From Xenopus tropicalis (taxonomy: Eukaryota; Chordata; Amphibia; Anura; Pipidae): a stretch of DNA of 64,000 nt. Both the position numbers and the translations under genes were made by a program. Below the pieces are notes generated by a model. The model was not told where the DNA came from. It made no database searches and saw only the letters and a program-made list of their open reading frames with translations. The stretch spans positions 80,864,910 through 80,928,909 of the forward strand of contig NC_030683.2 of the NCBI RefSeq assembly GCF_000004195.4, written 5' to 3'. Below are positions 55,314 through 64,000 of this stretch, in pieces. Within the stretch, counting starts at the first letter, position 1, and the number at the start of each line of letters is the position of its first letter.

Positions 55314-55990
55314 TCTGTGGATTCTGTACAGTTACCTCCACTAGGGAGACTCTCTTCTATGTACATGTACCACTGGATTGCTTTCTGGGATTGCTTTCTG
55401 GGAGTGGGCTGTTCCCCTTTTGGGTTGCAACTGGTGCTTGCTCCCTCTCCCCCTAAACTCCTTCTTTCCTGGAGAGCAATAAGTTTCCTGTTTGAACCCT
55501 GATAATAAAGTGTTGTGTGTCCCATTAATGTTTGTTTTCTACACATTGCACTGTAACAAAAAAGAAAGGAAGGAAAACTAATGACAAATGATTTAGAAAT
55601 GTACCTAACAAACCAACGAAACACCTGTTTATTGTACACAAGCTTCTCAGAAATGGCACGTGTATTACCTTATTTTAAAAACCTTGTCACAGTGTCACAG
55701 ACTAGGGACAATGTGAATCTGTTAGTAGTGGTAGTTAGTTATGTTCAGGCTCAGTTATAAAGTCACTTGCAATACAGTTTACTTGTCTTTTGTTGATTTT
55801 AATGTAGTATTACTTACATACCCGTGTCACCAGGAAACAGCAACCTTTTTTTAAAAACACAAACAAGAGCTGCTATTGATGTCACATATTTTCCAGATTC
55901 GCTGGCACACCAGCTATTTAATCTGATTATCCCAGGGTTTGTAGTGAACTTTTAACCAGACCTAGTACCATTTTGCAAAAACTGGAATGT
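55314..55990. other. Upstream of BCL9L, nothing recognised
   Basis: A small tandem duplication GGATTGCTTTCTGG (55375-55405). No gene. Confidence 0.4.
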
Positions 55991-55994
55991 TCAG

Positions 55995-56213
55995 ATGCAC
56001 TTAGTCGCGCTGCGACAAATCTCCGTTGTAACGGGCGATTTGCCGAAGTTTCCTCTCAAGGTAACTTTGGCGACTTCAGAAAATCGCGGCACCATGTATG
56101 CCATCCCACTAGCGATTTACATTCTAGCCGGTGGGATGGCATTGCGGGGAGATTAGTCGCCCTTGACAACAGAGATTTGTCGCGGCGAGACTAATCTCCC
56201 CGTGTCATGGCCC
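55995..56213. mobile_element. Harbinger-type MITE, diverged, left end lost
   Basis: TAGTCGCGCTGCGACAAATC, GTATGCCATCCCACTAGCG, GGGGAGATTAGTCGCCC and right end CTCCCCGTGTCATGGCCC followed by TAA. Related to 47416-47753 and 59690-59963. Confidence 0.7.
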
Positions 56214-56215
56214 TA

Positions 56216-57555
56216 AAGGCTCAATGGCCTTCTCTGACAAAATCACTGTATTATAATAAGGCCTCAAACACATACAATAGTGCAACATTGTATAACAGAA
56301 GGTTTCCAGGATAAATGATGCCCTCCACAGGATTTTTTATGAAATTACTTTAATAATTAAATTAAATATGGCCCTTAATATTATTATTCTTTAATATATG
56401 GTGCTGGCATATATCACTTACCATAAATTATGAATCATTTACACAGCCCCTTGGCCCAGTGGAGCTTACAGTCAAAGGTTCTTACCACATTAACGAATAC
56501 TACTGGTCAGTTTTCATCACTGACCTAGTACCTAGTACATGGAGGAAACCCATGCAATCACAAAGAAAACATACAAGCTCATTGAAGATGCCCTGGCTGT
56601 TATTGAACCTATGACTAGCTACTTGAGAAAAATACCCCAGCAGGTCCCAAAATAAAGAGGAGATTTTTAAGTGACAATTATTAATTCCTTTTATAGGCTA
56701 TCATACATACATACTCAAGGTCTGCTCTAAGCCACTCAATCAATTAAACCACATTTAAAGCAGCTTGATAAGCTTTTGCTCACCACTTCAAAAAATTGGT
56801 CCAGATGCCTTACCCTGGACCCATCACTCAGGGATTTTTCCATGATTAGCTATTTAAAAATCACACAAGTCAAAGTTTTTCAGGGCCACTCACCACGCTG
56901 ATCCAATCCTCCGGGTGCAGCACCCCAGCCCCGTAGCAATGGGAGACCCAGCAGTCACAAGCACAATTTCATAGAACAGAATTGGTTAAGAAACAAAACT
57001 TTATGTCACACCAATTGATGCATGACTGATGTTAAATAAAGCTTTGTTTCTTAACCCCTTCCATTGGTGTTTGAAGTGCACATTCATCTGAGAAATGATT
57101 ATACATATGGACAACAAGCCGAGAGCATTACTGAACCAGTTTTGGCACGCAAGAAAAAAAATATAATGTAGGAACAGCAGAAAATACAGACTATTGATTA
57201 AAAGGTATTTAGCCCATTCACTTGCCATCTACTGACAAAGTGTCTTTATCCCAACCCCCCTTTAAAAGGTGGATCACCTGTCACTATCAGCAGTTATGAG
57301 TAAGGTAGTTGTATGTTTAAATTCAACGACCTAAAAACTAAGATTCAGATTAAAATTGTAGGATTAAGTACTTAAATAACAAATCAGTGAATATTCTGAA
57401 CATAAAATAATTGACAACAATCGTACAAAAGTGAAGTCCCAGAAATGCATTGTAGGTCCCCCAAGGATATTGTCCAAACAATAAATGCAAAGATTTTATT
57501 GTTATCCAACTGAAAATTTCCTAACCTGTCCAATCAACCAAACAACCAATTGCCA
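56216..57555. other. Upstream of BCL9L, one hairpin
   Basis: TTGGTTAAGAAACAAAACTT pairs with AAGCTTTGTTTCTTAACC (about 56982-57057). Otherwise nothing recognised. Confidence 0.4.
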
Positions 57556-58003
57556 TGGTACAAAAATTATAACACTAAAAAATAAAAATGTTTTAAAATA
57601 ATTAATATATAATGTACTGTTGCCCTGCACTGGTAAAAGTTGTGTGTTTGCTTCAGAAAGTCTACTGTAGTTAATAGAAATAGCTGTTGTGTAGCCATGG
57701 GGGCAGCCATTTAAATTGAAAAAAGGAGAAAAGGCACAGGTTACATAAGAAGATAACAGATAAACTGTGTAGAATACAATGGGAATCTATGCTACTTATC
57801 TGTTATCTGCTTAGTAACCTGTGCCTTTTCTCCTTTTTTTTCAATTTAAATGGCTGCCCCCATGGCTACACAGCAGGGTATTTATATAAACTGTAGTAGT
57901 GTTTATGAAGCAAACACACAACTTTTACCAGTGCAGGGCAATAGTACATAATATATTAATTATTTTTATACACTTTCATTTTTTGGTGTTACTGTTCCTT
58001 TAA
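57556..58003. mobile_element. T2-type MITE (copy B of CATGGGGGCAGCCATT family)
   Basis: Right end GGTGTTACTGTTCCTTTAA. Long arms CATGGGGGCAGCCATTTAAA and TTTAAATGGCTGCCCCCATG, with AGGAGAAAAGGCACAGGTTA and its inverse. The left terminus is decayed (ATAACACTAAAAAATAAAAA). Confidence 0.8.
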
Positions 58004-58043
58004 GAAGGCACTACCATGAAAGCAGATTTAACAGACACACTAA

Positions 58044-58290
58044 GGGCTCTGGCACATGGAGAGATTAGTCGCCCGCGACTAATCTCCCCGAAATGCCATC
58101 CCATTGGCGAAAATGTAAATTGTTAGTGGGATGGCATACGCGGTGCCGTGGTTTCCCCGAATTCGCGTAAGTTTGCTCTTAAGGCAACTTCCACAATTTT
58201 GGGGAAATCGTGGCGCCACGTATGCCATCCCACCGGCGATTTATATTTTCGCTGGTGAGATGGCATTTCGGGGAGATTAGTCGCCCGCGA
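58044..58290. mobile_element. Harbinger-type MITE, left part of a chimera
   Basis: TAA then GGGCTCTGGCACATGGAG, GAGATTAGTCGCCCGCGAC and CCCATTGGCGAAAATG modules. It lacks its own right terminus, and the sequence switches at about 58291 to the GTTCAGGGCTGAATTA module of the GCTGGCCATACAC family. Confidence 0.75.
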
Positions 58291-58498
58291 CGTTCAGGGC
58301 TGAATTATCCCCTCCTTCTGCCAATTCAGCCTTCAATGGCGCCCAATCAAAATCTTTTAACCTGGCTGATCAACGAGTCGACCGATATTCGCAGCCTTTT
58401 CCGATATCAGTTGCCTCGTTGTGCCGCCATACACACATCGAATATCGTACAAAACAAGGTTTCGTACAATAATATTGCTGTGTGTATGGCCAGCTTAA
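58291..58498. mobile_element. MITE with GCTGGCCATACAC end, right part of a chimera
   Basis: GTTCAGGGCTGAATTATCCC, CAATGGCGCCCAATCAAAAT, AATATCGTACAAAACAAGG and right end TGTATGGCCAGCTTAA. Missing its left half. Confidence 0.75.
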
Positions 58499-59689
58499 GT
58501 CCCAGTACAGCTGAACAGGAACTGGATAAACTGCAGGGTGAATCCTTCTAGCCTATCCGTGTTTAGATGTACAGGGACTTAAACTTTCTGAAGAAAACGA
58601 TCTGCGGGTAGGCAGTATTAGTCCCAGTACAGTTGCACCACTGGATAGGCTGTGTGTAGAAATCTCACACCACTTTTCTCAGCTCCCTGATCCACTACCT
58701 CTGGGCCAACAGGAAATACACTCCTTATTGAAATCTTTCTCAACTGTGTTAAGAGCAGCATTAAGAGTAAATTTCTTATTAAGAGCAGCATTACTATTAC
58801 TGAACCCTTGCGTGTTGTCTTGTACAATGTATTTAATAACTAGATTTTAGGTTTTTAATATGATCAATTTAAATATGTACCTCTGAACGTGTATCGAACT
58901 AAAGGGTCTCATTAATTTTGGTCCATTAAAAGGTATCAATGATAAGACCAATAGAGGCAGCGGGAATTTTTTATGTTGTTTAAATGTTTTTAACTAATTA
59001 TAGACGTTGAGTATGGAGGGGGAGTGCTGAATGAAAAGTGAAAGTAACTGCCTACCCTATCTCTATAACTAAGGAAAAGAGGTTGGGTAGGCATTATATG
59101 ATTGACATCTGAGATTTTATATACCTTTCTAACACATTTTGATGCTTTTAGCAAAAAAAAAAAAAATTTGAGTTTCATGTTTTAAAGTGACTTTTAATAT
59201 ACAGCTTTTCATATCTGGGTGAAAGGTCCCGTTTAAGATGAATGACATAATTTTAACTGAAGTAAAATGTTGACTTTTTTCAAATTCATCATCTGAACAC
59301 CATTTTACTCAAATTTTTTTTACCACTGTACTCACATTTTTTTGTTTTGCCAAGCAGATGGAGAAAAGGCAATTTAATTCTGACAATTTAATTCCAGCTT
59401 TTTGAAACTGATGTTATTTACGCCAGCAAAATGGACTTCTGTTACGATTTGTATGAAGAAATGCGGTGCTCCGAATCCACTAGAAGTAGCATTCTGTGTC
59501 AGCATGGGGAAGGCACGACCACAGGAAAACCACAGATAACATCCCATCACCAACTGGCCATATACGGACCAATCCTAGCTGCCAAAATTCTGGTCCAGAT
59601 TTGTAGGAAGGCCACAAAGGATTGGGCCTAGGGCAGCACAAAATAAAGGGCGGCATGCCAGCCAGCCGCTTCTACATTTTGCTGCTTAA
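58499..59689. other. Upstream of BCL9L, nothing recognised
   Basis: An A-run lies at 59153-59166, and GTAGGCATTATATGATTGAC (59089-59108) resembles the hairpin repeat at 20088-20165. No gene. Confidence 0.4.
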
Positions 59690-59963
59690 GGGCTCTGGCA
59701 CACGGGGGAGATTAGTCGCCCGCGACAAAACTCCCTGTTCGCGGGCGACTAATCTCCCCGAGTTGCCTACCCCTGCCATCCCACCGGCGAACATGTAAGT
59801 CACCGGCGGGATGGCAGACGCGGCGGCACGATTTTGCGCAAATCGCCCCGCCGCGTGTGCCATCGCCGGCGGGATGGAGGGTCATGGCAACTCGGGGAGA
59901 TTAGTCGCCCGCGAACAGGGAGTTTTGTCGCGGGCGACTAATCTCCCCCGTGTGCCAGAGCCC
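59690..59963. mobile_element. Harbinger-type MITE with TAA duplication
   Basis: GGGCTCTGGCACACGGGGG and CCCCCGTGTGCCAGAGCCC with TAA on both sides (59687-59689, 59964-59966). Same family as the nested copy at 47416-47753 (TTA duplication); together they support a TWA target. Largely palindromic, CG-rich, apparently young. Confidence 0.88.
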
Positions 59964-60312
59964 TAAGTCTCCTGTGTGCTAAGTTCCCAGAACGGAAGAG
60001 CACCATACAAGGGAGACTTGGCAAATCCGGGCCTGAGAATACTGTAAGTAGTGTAAGAACTAAACCCAATGTATTATGCTATGTTATCTGCTATTTAACC
60101 TGTGCCTATACACACACACACATATATGTATAATACTGAGAGCTAGGAAGCTGCACACCAAAAAACGCTGATGATACTTGGGTGCCTGTGCAGGAAAATA
60201 ATCATACAGGCATGGAGTGACGGCACACACAGGATTTTCGCACAAGAGTCACAGAGATACAAAATGATCAGAGGTTTTATTATGACCAATTCAAACCACA
60301 TGTATATATATA
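59964..60312. other. Upstream of BCL9L, short CA/TA microsatellites
   Basis: (CA)n at 60112-60122 and (TA)n near 60302-60311. No gene. Confidence 0.5.
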
Positions 60313-60900
60313 CAGTCATGGCCAAAATTGTTGGCACCCCAGAAATTTTTCCAGAAAATCAAGTATTTCTCACAGAAAAGTATTGCAGTAACACATGTTC
60401 TGCTATACACGTTTATTCCCTTTGTGTGTATTGGAACAGAACAAAAAGAGAGAGGAAAAAAAGCAAATTGGACATAATGTCACACAAAACTCCAAAAATG
60501 GGCTGGACAAAATTATTGGCACCCTTTCAAAATTGTGGATAAATAAGATTGTTTCAAACATGTGATGCTCCTTTAAACTCACCTGGGGCAAGTAACAGGT
60601 GTGGGCAATATAAAAATCACACCTGAAAGCAGATAAAAAGGAGAGAAGTTCACTTAGTCTTTGCATTGTGTGTCTGAGTGTGCCACACTAAGCATGGACA
60701 ACAGAAAGAGGAGAAGAGAGCTGTCTGAGAACTTGAGAACCAAAATTATGGAAAAATATCAACAATCTCAAGGTTACATGTCCATTTCCAGGGATCTAGA
60801 TTTGCCTTTGTCCACAGGGCGCAACATTATCAAGAAGTTTGCAACCCATGGCACTGTAGCTAATCTTCCTGGGCGAGACTACAGTTTGCCAAAAACTGTA
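60313..60900 (+). mobile_element. Tc1/mariner element of a second family, truncated
   Basis: Starts TA CAGTCATGGCCAAAATTG and TTGGCACCCC, with TTATTGGCACCCTTTC repeated internally (IR/DR type). The 5' region and first transposase codons are kept; the rest is missing. The right end, near 60900, has no terminal repeat. Confidence 0.8.
60694..60880 (+). pseudogene. Tc1-like transposase N-terminus
   Basis: Starts MDNRKRRRELSENLRTKIME and continues YMSISRDLDLPLSTGRNIIK and THGTVANLPGR, a paired-like helix-turn-helix with a GRxR-type linker beginning. It breaks off after about 60 residues, before the catalytic domain. Confidence 0.8.
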
Positions 60901-61169
60901 TACATGTGTGTATAGGCACAGTCAGACTAACTTAAAAGGAGTAACCCTAAATGTTTTATGTATCTATTTCAGTAGCACATCTTGGAAATATGATTTGTGG
61001 TACATTTTAGAAAAATCATACAAGTGACAACTGGCAAGCTATATTTTTATAACCTGGGAAACAAAGTCAGAGATTCATCTGGGACAGTCAGCAATAAATT
61101 TTGAAAGTAATCAGATTAATGCACCAGATAAATAATATATCATTATTTATTTGGTATAGTTTTTGAATT

Positions 61170-61528
61170 ATTTGCCTTCTTCTTCTTGCAGCTCTTTGCA
61201 GCTTTTAAATGGGGGTCACTGACCCCAGCACACAAAAAACTATTGCTTCGTGAGGCTACAGTTTTATTGTTATTGTTACTTTTTGTAACTTTCTTTTCTA
61301 TTCAGGCAATCTCCTATTCATATTACAGCCTCTCATCCAAACCACTCCCTGGTTTGACCCTAGCAGCCAAATAAGTGCTGAAACGCCAAACTGGAAAGTT
61401 CCTGAACTGAAAATGAAATAACTAAAAAACTACAAATAATACAAATTGAAGACCAAATGCATATTGTCTTAGAATATTACTCTCTACATCATACTAAAAG
61501 TTAACTCAAAGATTAACAAACCCTTTAA
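61170..61528. mobile_element. T2-type MITE copy (left end lost)
   Basis: AAATGGGGGTCACTGACCCC, TTCGTGAGGCTACAGTTTTA, GAAATAACTAAAAAACTAC and right end AAAGTTAACTCAAAG ... CCCTTTAA. Same family as 16305-16669. Confidence 0.7.
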
Positions 61529-62500
61529 TATTCCATCTTGGAAGCAGTAATGCACCTGGAAACAAGTAATTATTACAGCAGGGAAGCAGAGTCAGTGTAC
61601 ATATGGGGAGTGTACCAGTAATTCATCTGGAAAGGAGTCAATATTTTACCTGGAAAGCAAAGTCAATAAAGCACCCAAGATACTAAGTATTATACCCTGA
61701 AGGCCATGTCGGAAAGACACCTTTGAAACAGTTGGTAAGGCAACACAGAAGGAGTCATTATGGCACCTCTGAAGCATGCAGTAAAGCTGGCTGTACATGT
61801 ACCAATCATACAAAACTATGTTTCTAATATCGAAAACCACATGTAGTACAAAACTATGTAACTAATATCCTTAGTACACCTAGGATATAGTGTCCCTATT
61901 ACACTTGGGTTGTGGATCAGGCAAGTGCAAAATTAATACTCCCTGGAAGCAGAATCAGTTATAGGCCCAGAAAGAGGTTCCTCAGTGCTCTATGATACCT
62001 GAGCCTCTCCCTCCTAACTCGTTTCATGCCTCTGGGCACTTCATCAGAAGATGCTCCTGCACCGAATAAATGTTTTCATGTGTGATACTTACTATCGTTT
62101 GCATTAGTATATTATCATCTAGGTGTCAGGAAGTATTTTGACCATGTATCAGGTGGCTTACTCCTAAGTATTTGCTTTAATTGATTGCGGAGGTTGTTAC
62201 AGCGTGGCTGAGAAAATCTTAGTACCAAGTCTAGGAATCAGAGTTAGTCAAGTGTCAGATTGTTTGAAAAGGGAGTAATTCGCCTTGGATAAAGAGTCAG
62301 ACATCTACACTTGTAAAGCAGTGCCAGAACTACACCTCAGAATCACTGCCAGTATTGAACTGGGTGAGAAACACTAGCACTGGAAGCAGCATCATTGGCA
62401 CATCTGAAAAGCAGTGTCAGTGCCCAGGAAACAGTGTCAGATGAGCACCAGGAAGGTTATGCACTCCTAGTACGCAGTGGCAGTAGTACAATTAGAGTCT
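61529..62500. repeat. Degenerate relatives of the 43-bp minisatellite
   Basis: Recurrent fragments such as GCACCTGGAAACAAG, TTTACCTGGAAAGCA, CACCTCTGAAGCATGCAGT and GCAGTGTCAGTGCCCAGGAA resemble the 63-kb unit GCACACCTGGAAGGCAGTGC. They may be the decayed edge of the array. Confidence 0.4.
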
Positions 62501-62958
62501 TTACTTCACACCTTTTCTGGACTACATAACACTATATAATATTGTACATAACACTTTTCTTTTACTTAATATAGCTATAAGTTTGTATGTTTACACCCAT
62601 AATTATTTGAACATTGTCACATTTTTGCACACACTTGCATATTGCACATTTATTGTAAAGGAAAAAAAAAAACCAAAAAAAACAAACCCACAATGTTTAC
62701 AATGCTGCTTACCCCTCTTCAATAATTGTAATATTGCACTATTCTTGTACTGCACTGTTTATTTATTTAGCTATTATCATCACTGCACTGATTTCGTGTT
62801 GCACAGTTCTGTGTTGCACTTTTTTATTCACATTAATATAGTTATGTATATATCTTGTGTATTGCACCTTTTTGATCTAGAAGGATGATATTTCGTCCCA
62901 ATGTGTACTTGTGAGTATTGTGTTGGGATGACAATAAAACTCTACTTACTTACTTAAT
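62500..62958 (+). mobile_element. Non-LTR retrotransposon 3' end
   Basis: A 3' UTR-like stretch with repeated TTGCAC / GCACT motifs, TTTGATCTAGAAGG, TTTCGTCCCAATGTGTACTT and a tail GATGACAATAAAACTCTAC followed by (TTAC)3. The ATGACAATAAA plus short tandem tail is typical of vertebrate L2/CR1-like elements. It lies inside the minisatellite-like region. Confidence 0.55.
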
Positions 62959-63004
62959 TGGCAAGCAGACCTGCCACAAAGTACAAAAGCGGGAGGTGTA
63001 TGCC

Positions 63005-63955
63005 TAGGTGAGGTTGTGGTACATTAGTACAACTGGCAGGCAGTGCACACCTGGAAGGCAATGCCATTAGTACAACAAGCAGGCACTGCACACCTGGAAG
63101 GCAGTGCCATTAGTACAACAAGCGGGCAGCGCACACCTGGAAGGCAGTGCCTTTAGCACAACATGTGGGCAGCGCACACCTGGAAGGCAGTGCCATTAGT
63201 ACAACAAGCGGGCAGCGCACACCTGGAAGGCAGTGCCATTAGTACAACAAGCGGGCAGCGCACACCTGGAAGGCAGTGCCATTAATACAACAAGCGGGCA
63301 GCGCACACCTGGAAGGCAGTGCCATTAGTACAACAAGTGGGCAGTGCACACCTGGAAGGCAGTGCCTTTAGCACAACAAGCGGACAGTGCACACCTGCAA
63401 GGCAGTGCCATTAGTACAACAAGCGGGCACTGCACACCTGGAAGGCAGTGCCATTAGAACAACAAGCGGGCAGCGCACACCTGGAAGGCAGTGCCATTAG
63501 TACAACAAGCGGGCAGCGCACTCCTGGAAGGCAATGCCATTAGTACAACAAGCGGGCAGCGCACACCTGGAAGGCAATGCCATTAGTACAACAAGCAGGC
63601 AGCGCACACCTGGAAGGCAGTGCCATTAGTACAACAAGCGGGCAGCGCACACCTGGAAGGCAATGCCATTAATACAACTGGCAGGCAGGGCACACCTGGA
63701 AGGCAATGCCATTAGTACAACAAGCAGGCAGGGCACACCTGGAAGGCAATGCCATTAATACAACTGGCAGGCAGTGCACACCTGGAAGGCAGTGCCATTT
63801 TTACAACTGGCAGGCAGTGCACACCTGGAAGGCAGTGCCATTTTTACAACTGGCAGGCAGTGCACACCTGGAAGGCAGTGCCATTTTTACAACTGGCAGG
63901 CAGTATACACTAGGCAAGCAGTACCATTAGTACACCAGGGAGTCAGTGCAACTAG
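63005..63955. repeat. 43-bp minisatellite, about 21 units
   Basis: Unit: ACAACAAGCGGGCAGCGCAC then ACCTGGAAGGCAGTGCCATT and AGT. The CACCTGG anchor recurs exactly every 43 bp (63048, 63091, 63134 ... 63865, 63908). AACTGGCAGG variants occupy both ends and AACAAGCGGG variants the middle. The 74-aa ORF at 63706-63930 is repeat translation. Confidence 0.95.
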
Positions 63956-64000
63956 GAGGCGACGATTAAGTTCCAGTAGATCCAGTAAAACCCTGATTTC

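Noticed and set aside
63706..63930. 74-aa ORF with repeating peptide
   Set aside because: Translation of the 43-bp minisatellite.

Overview
This is vertebrate nuclear DNA, almost certainly from a clawed frog (Xenopus, more likely X. tropicalis; the species is inferred). The evidence is spliced genes with GT/AG introns and a dense load of Xenopus-type repeats: T2-type MITEs with TTAAAGGRR ends and TTAA target sites, Tc1/mariner elements with TA duplications, hAT MITEs with 8-bp duplications, a Harbinger-type MITE with TWA duplications, and non-LTR tails ending in (TAA)n. Two protein-coding genes are present and the rest is introns, intergenic DNA and repeats.

Gene 1 (18290-25820, + strand) is the chemokine receptor CXCR5. 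Exon 2 (24747-25820) encodes almost the whole seven-helix receptor. A 17-codon first exon (18290-18340), too short for ORF finding, supplies the start codon and ends at a perfect GTAAGT donor in the right phase. The predicted protein is 374 aa. Gene 2 (46558-35867, - strand) is BCL9L, the Wnt co-activator that links beta-catenin to Pygopus. Seven coding exons were assembled by splice site and phase, giving a 1282-codon protein with HD1, HD2 and HD3. The genes converge tail to tail, about 10 kb apart, which is the CXCR5-BCL9L neighbourhood known from human 11q23.

Layout: 1-18 kb is repeat-rich upstream DNA, including a 67-bp perfect palindrome carrying a hammerhead-ribozyme-like core (8.8 kb) and a 1.6-kb C-rich minisatellite (13.5-15.1 kb) inside a transposon-like element. 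18.3-26.1 kb is CXCR5. 26.3-35.8 kb is the convergent intergenic space: a Penelope-like mosaic, a nearly intact Tc1 element and stacked MITEs. 35.9-46.6 kb is BCL9L with MITEs in its introns. 46.6-64 kb is upstream of the BCL9L start codon (5' intron or flank): a second Tc1 copy split by a Harbinger-type MITE, many more MITEs, and a 43-bp minisatellite at the right edge. No tRNA, rRNA or CRISPR was seen. The BCL9L promoter and 5' UTR exons were not located.

The two genes do not form a pathway. CXCR5 is a surface receptor for CXCL13 on B and follicular T cells, and BCL9L acts in the nucleus; their proximity is conserved synteny. The most unusual material is in the repeats: ribozyme-like cores, elements with internal variable tandem arrays beside a hairpin, and MITEs that share one TTAA.
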